Positions 8,243 through 16,328 of a stretch of DNA of 40,436 nt are shown piece by piece. The stretch is from an uncultured Eubacteriales bacterium. Lineage in GTDB: Bacteria > Bacillota > Clostridia > Oscillospirales > Acutalibacteraceae. The notes beneath the pieces are model-generated. The model saw nothing but the letters and a program-made list of their open reading frames with translations, was not told the DNA's origin and made no database searches. Made by a program: the position numbers and the translations under genes. Each line of letters starts with the position of its first letter. The stretch's first letter is position 1. The DNA is taken from contig CAKSIU010000008.1 in the NCBI GenBank assembly GCA_934463265.1, positions 1 through 40,436 on the forward strand. The letters run 5' to 3'.

Positions 8243-8272
8243 AAAAGGACGTACAAAAAAATACGTCCTTTT
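8243..8272 (-). terminator. Internal hairpin between khpA and rimM (terminator or attenuator)
   Basis: A perfect 11-bp stem AAAAGGACGTA/TACGTCCTTTT has an 8-base A/T loop. On the minus strand the stem ends in TTTTGCGTTT, a modest U tract. It lies inside an otherwise continuous operon, so it may lower rimM-trmD transcription or protect the upstream mRNA end rather than stop transcription fully. Confidence 0.55.
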
Positions 8273-8326
8273 CTAATAAACAGAATCTGATATTTCAAGA
8301 GTAAAATTTTTCAATAAAATCAATGA

Positions 8327-8563
8327 TTATTCAACGATTTCGACAGCAACTTTGCGTCTTTTTCTAGACGCAGCCGAGCGCACAACCATACGAATTGCCT
8401 TGGCTATGCGACCTTGTTTACCAATTACTCTCCCCATATCACTTTGAGCAACGTGAAGACGGTAAACCGTAACGCCATTTTCATTAACATCTGTAACCTC
8501 AACGCTGACATCATCTGGGTTTTCAACCAATCCTCTTGCTATCGTAAGCAACAAATCCTTCAA
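8327..8563 (-). CDS. khpA: KH-domain RNA-binding protein KhpA (YlqC family)
   Basis: 78 residues, a single type-II KH domain with the GxxG loop in MGRVIGKQGRIAKAIR. In Firmicutes KhpA pairs with KhpB/EloR and binds many RNAs, affecting cell elongation. The TTG start at 8563 is 8 bases behind GGAGGA. It sits immediately after rpsP, the standard position for this gene. Confidence 0.9.
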   Translation of the reverse strand: MKDLLLTIARGLVENPDDVSVEVTDVNENGVTVYRLHVAQSDMGRVIGKQGRIAKAIRMVVRSAASRKRRKVAVEIVE

Positions 8564-8581
8564 AGACTATTCCTCCGTTTA

Positions 8582-8824
8582 TTAAAGAATCTCGAATTTT
8601 TTAAATAAAGATTTAACTGTATCAGTAGGCTGAGCGCCATTTTTTATCCAATTTTTAACTTTTTCATCATTAACTTTCAGTTCAATTGGATCTTTCAAAG
8701 GGTTGTAATATCCCAACTCCTCGATGAATCTGCCATCTCTAGGAAATCTAGAATCGGCAACAACAATGCGATAAAAAGGAGTTTTTTTAGCACCCATGCG
8801 ACGTAATCTAATTTTAACTGCCAT
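8582..8824 (-). CDS. rpsP: 30S ribosomal protein S16
   Basis: 80 residues. The start MAVKIRLRRMGAKKTPFYRIVVADSR and the following GRFIEELGYYNP are diagnostic for bacterial S16, a 30S body protein. ATG 8824 is preceded by GGAGGTGA at 10 bases. It lies between ffh and khpA. Confidence 0.97.
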   Translation of the reverse strand: MAVKIRLRRMGAKKTPFYRIVVADSRFPRDGRFIEELGYYNPLKDPIELKVNDEKVKNWIKNGAQPTDTVKSLFKKFEIL

Positions 8825-8909
8825 TTTAAAAGTTCACCTCCGAAAATTGATATATTATTTCACCACAAGGAAAAATACCTTATGGATGAACGCTACTAAA
8901 AACTTAAAA

Positions 8910-10268
8910 TTAAAATTTAAACTTGCCAAGACCGCCTAAACCAGGCAAATTGCTCATTTTAGGAAATCTTTTTTTACCTTTTACGCCAGAAAATTGCTTC
9001 ATCATTTTCTGCATCTGCTCAAAGCGTTTCAGCAAATTGTTGACATCTTCGACCTTCATGCCACTACCCATAGCAATTCTTTTTTTCCTAGAAGCATTGA
9101 TAATATCCGGTTTTTGACGTTCTTTCGGGGTCATCGACAAAATAATCGCACACAATCTGTCAACTTGCCTGTCATCGATGTCCGCATCGTTAATTTTTTG
9201 AGAAATTCCCGGAATTTTAGAAATAATTGACTTCAAAGAGCCCATACTTTTAAGCTGATTCATCTGGCCCAACAAATCCTCCAAGTCGAACTTGTTTTTC
9301 ATCAATTTATTGGCCATTTGCTCGGCTTTTTGCTGATCGAGCTTACTTTCGGCCTCCTCAATCAAAGAGAGCATATCGCCCATTCCCAAAATTCGAGAAG
9401 CCATTCTATCCGGGTGAAATTCTTCTAAATCAGTTAATTTTTCTCCTGTTCCCACGAATTTTATAGGTTTTTCGGTAACTTTTCTAACAGAAAGTGCCGC
9501 GCCTCCACGAGTGTCACCGTCGAGCTTGGTCAAAATCACGCCAGAAATTTCAAGCAACTCGTTAAAAGATTTTGCAACATTAACCGCATCCTGACCTGTC
9601 ATCGCATCAACAACGAGTAAAATTTCATCAGGGTTCACTTCTTTTTTGACATTCTTTAATTCTTCCATCAATTCTTCGTCGATGTGCAACCTACCTGCGG
9701 TGTCCAAAATTACAATGTCGTTACCGTAATCTTTTGCGTGTTGAACAGCTTTTTTTGCGATTTTAACTGGATTTTCCTGTCCCATTTCAAAAAACGGTAC
9801 ACCAGCCTGAGCCGCCACCACTTGTAACTGTTTAATTGCCGCCGGCCGATAAACATCGCAGGCGACCAATAAAGGGCGATGGCCTTTTTTCTTTTGAGCA
9901 AGAGCTAATTTTCCTGAATGAGTAGTTTTTCCGGAGCCTTGCAGTCCACACATCATAATCACAGTTGGCGGCGAAGAGGCAATATTTAATCGGCTTTGGG
10001 ACTCGCCCATTAAATTAACCAACTCTTCATTAACGATTTTAACCACCATTTGAGCCGGAGTCAAACTCTGCATAACTTCCTCTCCGATGGCTCTTTCAGC
10101 CACTTTGTCGGTAAAATCTTTTGCGACTTTATAATTTACATCTGCCTCCAGAAGCGCCAATCTGACTTCCCGCATGGAATCTCTGACGTCTTTTTCAGAA
10201 AGCTTTCCCTTGGAACGAAGTTTTTTAAATGCAGAAGTTAATTTTTCAGATAATCCCTCAAAAGCCAT
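8910..10268 (-). CDS. ffh: Signal recognition particle GTPase Ffh
   Basis: Binds signal sequences on ribosomes with the SRP RNA and docks at FtsY for membrane targeting. 452 residues with the N domain, the G domain (GLQGSGKTTHSGKLA P-loop near 108, DVYRPAAIKQL, DTAGRL, TKLDGDTRGG) and the methionine-rich M domain ending in MSNLPGLGGLGKFKF. The P-loop has histidine where TTTAG or TTSVG is usual, a small variation. ATG 10268 follows GGGAGTGG. It lies 12 bases after ylxM. Confidence 0.97.
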   Translation of the reverse strand: MAFEGLSEKLTSAFKKLRSKGKLSEKDVRDSMREVRLALLEADVNYKVAKDFTDKVAERAIGEEVMQSLTPAQMVVKIVNEELVNLMGESQSRLNIASSPPTVIMMCGLQGSGKTTHSGKLALAQKKKGHRPLLVACDVYRPAAIKQLQVVAAQAGVPFFEMGQENPVKIAKKAVQHAKDYGNDIVILDTAGRLHIDEELMEELKNVKKEVNPDEILLVVDAMTGQDAVNVAKSFNELLEISGVILTKLDGDTRGGAALSVRKVTEKPIKFVGTGEKLTDLEEFHPDRMASRILGMGDMLSLIEEAESKLDQQKAEQMANKLMKNKFDLEDLLGQMNQLKSMGSLKSIISKIPGISQKINDADIDDRQVDRLCAIILSMTPKERQKPDIINASRKKRIAMGSGMKVEDVNNLLKRFEQMQKMMKQFSGVKGKKRFPKMSNLPGLGGLGKFKF

Positions 10269-10280
10269 AAAACCACTCCC

Positions 10281-10643
10281 TCATTGCGCTTTATAAATTG
10301 ATTCCGCGACATTTTTAATGGAATTTGCAAGAAATTTTACTTTATCAAATTCATTTTTAGTAAGCAACAATAAATCCTCAGAATTTTTGATAATCAAACT
10401 TAAACTTTTTTCGATATCATGAAATTTTCGAGATAAACCAAGCTTATCTTCGAGTTCAAAAAGTTGTCCCTCCGCTTTTTTTATCGCATCGTGAACTCCC
10501 TGCCGAGTTATTCCCAAATTTTGAGCTATTTCTGATAAAGAAAAATCCTCATTATAATACAAATTTAAAACCTGCTTCTGATTTTCGGTTAAAAGAACTG
10601 CGTAAAAGTCCAAAAGAGTGGATATTTCTAGATTTTTTTCCAC
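10281..10643 (-). CDS. ylxM: YlxM/p13-family helix-turn-helix protein
   Basis: 120 residues. The N-terminal half is a sigma-region-4-like HTH (LLTENQKQVLNLYYNEDFSLSEIAQNLGITRQGVHDAIKKAE) and the C-terminal half is a helical tail. YlxM is encoded just before ffh in Firmicutes and is thought to help the SRP pathway. I chose GTG 10643 because GAGGTG lies 6 bases upstream and the product then starts MEKNLEIS, like relatives; an upstream GTG at 10652 overlaps that site. It is the first gene of the ffh-trmD operon. A strong promoter and a palindrome lie just ahead of it. Confidence 0.9.
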   Translation of the reverse strand: MEKNLEISTLLDFYAVLLTENQKQVLNLYYNEDFSLSEIAQNLGITRQGVHDAIKKAEGQLFELEDKLGLSRKFHDIEKSLSLIIKNSEDLLLLTKNEFDKVKFLANSIKNVAESIYKAQ

Positions 10644-10665
10644 AGCGCGCACCTCAATTCAGAGC

Positions 10666-10695
10666 ATACTGTAAAGCTGAAATACTTTACAGTAT
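10666..10695. promoter_or_regulatory. Perfect 11-bp palindrome at the ylxM transcription start (putative operator or 5' hairpin)
   Basis: ATACTGTAAAG (10666-10676) and CTTTACAGTAT (10685-10695) form a perfect inverted repeat with an 8-base spacer. It abuts the -10 box (10697-10702), so it covers the predicted start site (about 10690) and the 5' leader. That is the position of a repressor operator or of an mRNA stem-loop. There is no U tract, so it is not a terminator. I do not recognise the motif as a known regulon box. Confidence 0.6.
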
Positions 10696-10696
10696 A

Positions 10697-10725
10697 ATTT
10701 TACCGCAACCGAATCAATTTGTCAA
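10697..10725 (-). promoter_or_regulatory. Sigma-A promoter of the ylxM-ffh-rpsP-khpA-rimM-trmD operon
   Basis: A perfect TTGACA (10720-10725) is followed after 17 bases by TAAAAT (10697-10702) on the minus strand, about 55 bases before the ylxM start. Confidence 0.75.
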
Positions 10726-10741
10726 CAAGAAAAAATAAAAA

Positions 10742-10769
10742 TGTCAAACAGAGCCTATTCTGTCTGACA
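10742..10769 (-). terminator. Probable intrinsic terminator downstream of the small minus-strand gene at 10875
   Basis: An 11-bp stem with one mismatch (TGTCAAACAGA / TCTGTCTGACA) and a 6-base loop is followed on the minus strand by ATTTTTATTTTTTC. It ends the transcript of whatever lies at 10770-11040, which supports a real small gene there. Confidence 0.65.
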
Positions 10770-10874
10770 CTAATCACACTAAAGATTCATTTTATTTTCA
10801 AAAAGCATATCAAATATTATATCAAAATAAATTACAAATCCACCAATTTTTAGTAATAAAAACGTCGGCAAAAA

Positions 10875-11027
10875 TTATTTCGATTGCGATATCACAGTTT
10901 TTAGCAGCTCCATATTTTTGGATAAGTTCTCGGTTAAAACTTCTTCTACTGGCTTTTTCAAAAACTTTGATAAATTCTCATAAAAAGCCGATACCTCGTC
11001 ATTCAAAACAACTCTGTATTCTTTTAT
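10875..11027 (-). CDS. Tiny ribbon-helix-helix-like protein, start codon non-canonical
   Basis: A 50-codon frame coding IKEYRVVLNDEVSAFYENLS followed by KFLKKPVEEVLTENLSKNME and ending ISQSK. The pattern (short beta strand, then two amphipathic helices with a K-x-P-V-E-E-V-L turn) resembles ribbon-helix-helix DNA-binding proteins or antitoxins. It has a strong Shine-Dalgarno-like AAGAGGGTGAT followed by ATT and ATA, with no ATG, GTG or TTG in the right place and an in-frame TAA just upstream. Translation would need ATA or ATT, or the start codon has decayed from ATG. A terminator follows it. A second RHH-like gene is encoded divergently 200 bases away. Confidence 0.4.
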   Translation of the reverse strand: MKEYRVVLNDEVSAFYENLSKFLKKPVEEVLTENLSKNMELLKTVISQSK

Positions 11028-11069
11028 AATATCACCCTCTTATTTACTTTTTGATATCAATAATGAATA

Positions 11070-11097
11070 TTGTTAAGAATTCAATGTGCAATATAAT
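11070..11097 (+). promoter_or_regulatory. Possible promoter of the small RHH gene
   Basis: TTGTTA (11070-11075) and TATAAT (11092-11097) are 16 bases apart on the plus strand, about 130 bases before the ATG at 11231. The long leader between them is A+T-rich and has no other clear feature. Confidence 0.4.
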
Positions 11098-11230
11098 TTT
11101 ATAATAGGAGATAATAAATAATTTGTCAAAAATTATCGTAAAATAGAAAATTTTGTTAATTAAACATTGAAACATAAATAAAACTAAGAGTAATATTTTT
11201 GCACAAAATTACGAATAAGGAGTTGTTTTT

Positions 11231-11404
11231 ATGCTAAGGTTTATTCCTAAACCGGAAAAAAACGAGGTTATTTGCATACGAATTGATTCTGAAAAATTAA
11301 AATTCATCGATGATATCGCGAGCCAAAATAACATGAGCCGAAACAAATTTATTGGACAATGCATAGATTTTGCACTTCAAAATTTGGAATCACCAGCAAA
11401 ATAA
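11231..11404 (+). CDS. Small ribbon-helix-helix (CopG/Arc-like) protein
   Basis: 57 residues: MLRFIPKPEKNEVICIRIDS, then EKLKFIDDIASQNNMSRNKF and a last helix ending ESPAK. A beta strand (VICIRIDSE) followed by two helices with an N-M-S-R-N-K-F turn is the classic ribbon-helix-helix layout of small DNA-binding dimers. ATG 11231 is preceded by AAGGAG at 9 bases. Its stop is one base from the end of the convergent mutS2. No toxin or other partner is adjacent, so a regulator is as likely as an antitoxin. Confidence 0.75.
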   Translation: MLRFIPKPEKNEVICIRIDSEKLKFIDDIASQNNMSRNKFIGQCIDFALQNLESPAK

Positions 11405-11405
11405 A

Positions 11406-13775
11406 TTATTTAAGCTCAACAATTGTCACACCGGATTCGCCCTCACCAAAAGTTCCCAGTCTAAACGACTTTACATTTGGGTGTTTTTTTAAATATTTAG
11501 CAATTTCTGTCCTCAAAACGCCCGTGCCCTTGCCATGAATAATTGTCAAAATGCTAACATTCGCCAAAACCGCGTTGTCGATAAAAGTATCCAATTCCAA
11601 CGTCGCTTCAAGCGCAGTTTTTCCTCGCACATCCAGCTCTCTAGTAATAGGTTCCATTTTGCTGCGCACATTTCTGGTGCCAACCGAAGAATATTTTTTC
11701 TTATTACTATAATTTTCATTCAGCAGCCTAAGATTATTTACAGGCACTATCGTCTTAATCAAACCCGCCTGAACCGTAGCACTGGTGCCGTCTGAAGTGA
11801 CCTCCAACACGGTGCCTTTTTTGTCAATATCGAAAATTAAAACATTATCTCCTGCTTTTAAATTTCTTGGCAATTTATATCCCACATTTTCGCGATTTTC
11901 CACCGGATCAATAGTCTTGTCAATTTTACCAAGCTTTTCTTTTAATTTTTTTACAGAATCATCATTATTTAATCTTAATTTTTTTATTTTTTTAATTTCA
12001 TCAATAAGCTCATCCGCCATTGCTCTGGCGTTCGAGACGATATTTTCAGATTTAGCCTTTGCATTTTTGAGTTCAGATTCGCGCCAATTTTTCACAAAAG
12101 CCTTTTCTTTTTGCACATTTGCCAGCTCTGAATTCAATTTTTCTTTAATTTTTTGAATGTCGACCTTTTCTTTTTCCAAATCATGTCTGATACTTTCAAG
12201 ATTTTTAACAACATTTTCAAATTTTATGTTCTCGTCAGAAATAAAATTCTGCGCAATGTCGACAACACTTTTCGGCAAACCCAAACGTTTAGAAATCGCA
12301 AAAGCATTGGAACTTCCGGGCATTCCAATCAACAATTTGTACGTCGGCTGAAGCGTTGTAATATCAAATTCACAGCAAGCATTTTCCACGTTAGAAGTCG
12401 AAATTGCATATGCTTTCAGTTCAGCATAATGAGTTGTCGCTAAAATTTTGCAGCCTTTTGTCTTTAAAGTTTCAAGTATCGCAATCGCCAGTGCCGCGCC
12501 TTCAACCGGGTCTGTTCCCGCACCTAATTCGTCCAAAAGAATCAAACTGTTTTCGTCTGCGAGTGACAAAATTCTTATTATGTTGACCATATGCGATGAA
12601 AACGTCGACAAAGACTGTTCTATGCTTTGCTCGTCGCCGATGTCGGACAAAACGTGGTGAAATATAGAGATTTCGCTCTGTTCAGAAACAGGTATCATCA
12701 AGCCGCACATTGTCATCAAAACAAACAGTCCTACAGTTTTTAGCGAAACCGTTTTTCCACCGGTATTAGGCCCCGTTATTACCAATGTGTCGAATTTTTC
12801 GCCCAAAGATATTGAAGTTGGCACGACTTTTCGCCTGTCTATTAACGGATGTCTTGCATTTTTTAACATTATTTTGCCATTGTCGTTCACTTTTGGCTGC
12901 ACTGCTTTCATGCTGTACGCCAACTCAGCCTTTGCAAAAATTACATCCAACTCGACGCACATTTTGTAACTACTTAAAATGTTTTCTGCAAAACCTGCAA
13001 CTTCCAAAGACAAATCTTTCAATATTTTTTCAATTTCTTTCTTTTCTTCTTGGTGCAAAATTTTAATTTCATTATTCGCGTCAACAACACTGGCAGGCTC
13101 AATAAAAACAGTTGCACCGCTTGATGACGTTTCATGGACAAGTCCAGAAATTTCCTTCCTAAACTCGGCTCGAACCGGCAAGACAAAGCGTTCTGATTTT
13201 ATGGTAACGATATTTTCCTGCAAAAATTTCTGAATATTCGGTGAGCGCAACATTTTGTCAAGCTGTTCTCTTATTGAGTCCGACGTTTTGCGAATTTTTC
13301 TTCTTATTGACGCCAATTCTGGTGAGGCATTGTCAGAAATTTCATCTTCTGAAACGATGCAAGATTTAATTTTGTTTTCTAAATATTTATTAGGAACAAT
13401 TTGGGTAAAACGGCTGTCCAAAGCGGTTTTCAGTGACGAAAACTGCTCTTTAAAACTCTCAAACAAGTTAAAAACATGAATATTATCCGCAATTCTTAGC
13501 AAATCTATCGTACTTAAAGTGGCTCCGGACGAGGCTTTTTTTACCGCCAAATTAACGTTATTAAGACCTGTAAAAGATGGCGATTTAAACCTTGCAATCA
13601 GCATATGTGCGTCGGAAGTTTCCTGCAATAAAGTGGTTACAACATCTAAATCGCTCGACGGAACAATAGATTTTGCCTGTATTTTTGAATCTTCACACGA
13701 AGTTTTTTCCGATAACAAACTTAAAATTTTATCCAACTCCAGGTTTTTATAATACTTATTCATCTCAGTACTCAT
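11406..13775 (-). CDS. mutS2: MutS2 family ATPase/endonuclease
   Basis: About 789 residues. It has MutS core helices, an ABC-type ATPase (TGPNTGGKTVSLKT P-loop, LLDELGAGTDP Walker B, ATTHYAELK), a long coiled coil (about 520-630), a KOW-like stretch (LKAGDNVLIFDIDKKGTV) and a C-terminal Smr nuclease domain (ELDVRGKT and IIHGKGTGVLR). In B. subtilis MutS2 acts on collided ribosomes; in other bacteria it suppresses recombination. ATG 13775 (MSTEMNKYYKNLEL) follows GGGCGG; an ATG at 13799 lacks a ribosome site. It is the last gene of the era-yqzL-recO-mutS2 run. Confidence 0.95.
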   Translation of the reverse strand: MSTEMNKYYKNLELDKILSLLSEKTSCEDSKIQAKSIVPSSDLDVVTTLLQETSDAHMLIARFKSPSFTGLNNVNLAVKKASSGATLSTIDLLRIADNIHVFNLFESFKEQFSSLKTALDSRFTQIVPNKYLENKIKSCIVSEDEISDNASPELASIRRKIRKTSDSIREQLDKMLRSPNIQKFLQENIVTIKSERFVLPVRAEFRKEISGLVHETSSSGATVFIEPASVVDANNEIKILHQEEKKEIEKILKDLSLEVAGFAENILSSYKMCVELDVIFAKAELAYSMKAVQPKVNDNGKIMLKNARHPLIDRRKVVPTSISLGEKFDTLVITGPNTGGKTVSLKTVGLFVLMTMCGLMIPVSEQSEISIFHHVLSDIGDEQSIEQSLSTFSSHMVNIIRILSLADENSLILLDELGAGTDPVEGAALAIAILETLKTKGCKILATTHYAELKAYAISTSNVENACCEFDITTLQPTYKLLIGMPGSSNAFAISKRLGLPKSVVDIAQNFISDENIKFENVVKNLESIRHDLEKEKVDIQKIKEKLNSELANVQKEKAFVKNWRESELKNAKAKSENIVSNARAMADELIDEIKKIKKLRLNNDDSVKKLKEKLGKIDKTIDPVENRENVGYKLPRNLKAGDNVLIFDIDKKGTVLEVTSDGTSATVQAGLIKTIVPVNNLRLLNENYSNKKKYSSVGTRNVRSKMEPITRELDVRGKTALEATLELDTFIDNAVLANVSILTIIHGKGTGVLRTEIAKYLKKHPNVKSFRLGTFGEGESGVTIVELK

Positions 13776-13806
13776 TTTGAGCCGCCCTTTCTTCATCATG
13801 TCAGTA

Positions 13807-14559
13807 TTAATTTACCACAAGTTGCTTATAAAAGTCCAGTGTCTTTAAGTTTTTTTCAACGCACCGCAAAATATACGCCTCTGTTATCGCAGAAAGCTCC
13901 ATCTGACTCTGCTGTTTCAAGTCAAATCCGAACATTTTATTAAACTCCGAATAAACCGTATATCTCAACGCATAAAGCACACTGCTTGTCATCTTAAATT
14001 TTGCAAAATTACAATTTTTCACACACTCGTCACAAACAAGTCCATTTATATCCGGCACAAAATAAAAATTTTTAACCTCCACCTTTTCGCAACAAGAGCA
14101 CGAAATCAAATTGGGCATATATCCGGACAGCGCCAAAATTCTCATTTCGAAAATAGACTTTAATAAATTATTTGAAATCTTGCTTTCTGACAAATAATAT
14201 AAAGAATTCAAAATTAATCGCAAAATATCTTCGGTATGTCTCTGCTCTTCGGCTACTAAATTCAAAATCAAGTCGCAAAAATATTGCGCCAAAGCCAATT
14301 TTTCTATGTCGCACCTCAAGTCCCAAAAAGACTTTTTGCAATTCGACTCGTTAATTATGTACTTGCTCCGACCTTTAAAAATGATGAAGTCGGAGTAGCA
14401 AAACAGTTGCACAGATGAAAAATTTTTATTTTTCACGCGCTTAACACCCTTAGCAAACGCCCGTATAATTCCAAATTTTCTCGTTAAAATCGTAACAAGT
14501 TTGTCGCTTTCAGATATTGATTTTTCCATTATTATCAAGCCGTCCGTACTGACCTGCAT
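13807..14559 (-). CDS. recO: DNA repair protein RecO
   Basis: Recombination mediator that helps RecR load RecA onto SSB-coated DNA. 250 residues: an N-terminal OB fold (TDGLIIMEKSISESDKLVTILTRKFG), a helical middle and a Cys4 zinc site (SCSCCEK...CDECVKNC). ATG 14559 lies about 11 bases behind GGAGGG. Its start overlaps the 3' end of yqzL, which suggests translational coupling. Confidence 0.92.
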   Translation of the reverse strand: MQVSTDGLIIMEKSISESDKLVTILTRKFGIIRAFAKGVKRVKNKNFSSVQLFCYSDFIIFKGRSKYIINESNCKKSFWDLRCDIEKLALAQYFCDLILNLVAEEQRHTEDILRLILNSLYYLSESKISNNLLKSIFEMRILALSGYMPNLISCSCCEKVEVKNFYFVPDINGLVCDECVKNCNFAKFKMTSSVLYALRYTVYSEFNKMFGFDLKQQSQMELSAITEAYILRCVEKNLKTLDFYKQLVVN

Positions 14560-14674
14560 AAGATTTTGTTCCCTCCAAATTATTAACTTTTGCGTTTTTC
14601 AGCGACGAATATTTCAAATAATCCAAAACATTTCCGGTTTCAGAAAATCTATTCCAAGCCTCGTCTTCGTTCAT
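14510..14674 (-). CDS. yqzL: YqzL-family small protein
   Basis: 54 residues. MNEDEAWNRFSETGNVLDYL matches the YqzL pattern (aromatic, then FSETG, then YL) known between era and recO in sporulating Firmicutes. The ATG at 14674 is 7 bases behind GAGGAGG, an excellent site. The 3' end overlaps recO by 50 bases in another frame. Function is unknown in the family. The tail (YAGQYGRLDNNGKINI) is a little longer than usual. Confidence 0.8.
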   Translation of the reverse strand: MNEDEAWNRFSETGNVLDYLKYSSLKNAKVNNLEGTKSYAGQYGRLDNNGKINI

Positions 14675-14764
14675 ACAAATCCTCCTCAAAATAATTCTGA
14701 AATTAGTTTTTGCGAATGGTTCGAATATATATGAGGAAAAGTTATCCTTAAAAACTTCACAAAC

Positions 14765-14792
14765 AAAACGGATGGCCAAAACCATCCGTTTT
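14765..14792 (-). terminator. Intrinsic terminator after era
   Basis: An 11-bp stem AAAACGGATGG/CCATCCGTTTT with a 6-base loop starts at the era stop codon and is followed on the minus strand by TTTTGTTTG. It partly separates era from yqzL-recO-mutS2. Confidence 0.65.
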
Positions 14793-15700
14793 TACATATC
14801 AAAATTCTTCTCATCAAAGCCAAAATTTCGCAAAAGACCGGCTCTATTGCGCCAATCTTCTTTAACTTTAATCCAAATTTGCAAATTAATTTTAGTATCA
14901 AAGAAGTTTTCAATGTCGCATCTCGCCAAAGAACCGATTTTTTTCAGCATAGAGCCCTGTTTTCCGATTAAAATGCCCTTGTGAGTATTTTTTTCACAAT
15001 ATATTGTCGCATCAATGTCCATCAAACTACCGTCATCACGGTCGCGCATTTTCTCCACACAAACCGCGACACCATGCGGAATTTCCTTATCCACAAGCTG
15101 CAAAATTTTTTCTCTGATAATTTCCGCAACAATAACGCGTTCAGGCTGGTCGGTTAAAGCATCATCCTGAAAAAAATGTCCCTCACACGTTGCAATTTTT
15201 TTTAGTTCTTCAATCAAAATATCCAGCCCATCGCGATTTTTGGCAGAAACCGGAATCACTGCAACAAAGTCAATTAACCCCGAAATCTGCGAAATTTGTT
15301 GCATTAAAACGGATTTATCCTGCAAAACATCAATCTTATTTATGGCTAAAATCACTGGCAAATTCAAACTTTTTAATTTTTTAATTAATTTCAATTCGGC
15401 TGGCTTCAAATCTTTGCCTGCTTCAACTACAAAAAGGCAGCTATCTACAGACGAAATGGAACTTTTTATAGATTTTTCCATATAATACCCCAATTGAGTT
15501 TTCGGAGTGTGAATTCCAGGGGTATCTATAAAAACTAGTTGAGTTTCATCTAGGGTCAAAATGCCCATAATTCTGTTTCTAGTGGTCTGCGGCTTTGCCG
15601 AAACTATAGAAATTTTCTGACCCAGCAAAGCGTTCAACAAAGAAGATTTTCCGACATTAGGAACTCCAACAATCGCAATAAAAGCTGATTTATTTTCCAT
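14792..15700 (-). CDS. era: GTPase Era
   Basis: Ras-like GTPase that binds the 3' end of 16S rRNA and checks 30S maturation. 302 residues with G1 GVPNVGKSS (12-20), the TTRNR switch, G3 DTPGIH, G4 NKID, G5 PVSAKN and a C-terminal KH domain (GILIGKQGSMLKKIG). Full normal length. The genes upstream (ybeY, yqfD, yqfC) and downstream (yqzL, recO) are the standard Firmicutes neighbours. Confidence 0.97.
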   Translation of the reverse strand: MENKSAFIAIVGVPNVGKSSLLNALLGQKISIVSAKPQTTRNRIMGILTLDETQLVFIDTPGIHTPKTQLGYYMEKSIKSSISSVDSCLFVVEAGKDLKPAELKLIKKLKSLNLPVILAINKIDVLQDKSVLMQQISQISGLIDFVAVIPVSAKNRDGLDILIEELKKIATCEGHFFQDDALTDQPERVIVAEIIREKILQLVDKEIPHGVAVCVEKMRDRDDGSLMDIDATIYCEKNTHKGILIGKQGSMLKKIGSLARCDIENFFDTKINLQIWIKVKEDWRNRAGLLRNFGFDEKNFDM

Positions 15701-15767
15701 TATTTAAAGAATTCCTTTCTTTTCCATTATAAAACTTGCAAAATATCACAGTTAAAAAAGAAAAACC

Positions 15768-15796
15768 AATACATACAGCCAAAAACTGTATGTATT
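15768..15796 (-). terminator. Intrinsic terminator after ybeY
   Basis: An 11-bp perfect stem AATACATACAG/CTGTATGTATT with a 7-base loop is followed on the minus strand by GGTTTTTCTTTTTT. It implies that era has its own promoter downstream of 15768. Confidence 0.75.
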
Positions 15797-15827
15797 TTGA
15801 AATTTTCCTCATTATGTAGGCCTTTAA

Positions 15828-16328
15828 TTATTTATTGTAATAATACGAAACTCCGCCAACAAAGCCCATTTTAGCCATTATCAACTCTTCTTTATCGCGC
15901 ATTTTAACTTTTTCAATTCCGCCGTTTTCATGAACATATCCCAACAGATGCAATACTCCATGGACGGTAAGGTGACTAATTTCTTTTTGCAGAGTATTTC
16001 CATATTTTTGTGCCTGTTCCTGAGCTTTTTCCAACGAAATTATAACGTCCCCAAGAATTTTAGCACCTGTGGCAGGGTCTTCGTCATAAACGCCGTCTTT
16101 GCCCATTGGGAAGGACAAAACATCAGTCGGAACATTTTTCTGTCTGTACTTATTATTTAACTCTTTAATCTGCTCATTATTCACAAAAGTTATGCTAACT
16201 TCTGCGGATCCGTCAAATTCTTCGGTGCGCAAAACCGCATTACAACAGCGACGAACAATCATACGCAACCCAGTCGGAACTTTTACATCTTTTTGCTTAT
16301 TGTTAATAATTACTTTAATCTTGTCCAT
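15828..16328 (-). CDS. ybeY: Endoribonuclease YbeY (rRNA maturation factor)
   Basis: Zinc-dependent endoribonuclease for 16S rRNA 3' processing and ribosome quality control. 166 residues with NNKYRQKNVPTDVLSFPM and the metal-binding H-x3-H-x5-H in TVHGVLHLLGYVHENGG. ATG 16328 has only a weak, distant GAGGG upstream, unusual in this window. phoH, which normally precedes ybeY in Firmicutes, is absent and a 360-base gap takes its place. Confidence 0.93.
   Translation of the reverse strand: MDKIKVIINNKQKDVKVPTGLRMIVRRCCNAVLRTEEFDGSAEVSITFVNNEQIKELNNKYRQKNVPTDVLSFPMGKDGVYDEDPATGAKILGDVIISLEKAQEQAQKYGNTLQKEISHLTVHGVLHLLGYVHENGGIEKVKMRDKEELIMAKMGFVGGVSYYYNK

Noticed and set aside
10742..10769. Terminator of the ylxM-ffh operon
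   Set aside because: It lies upstream of the ylxM promoter and its U tract is on the minus strand, so it ends transcripts coming from the 10875-11027 gene.
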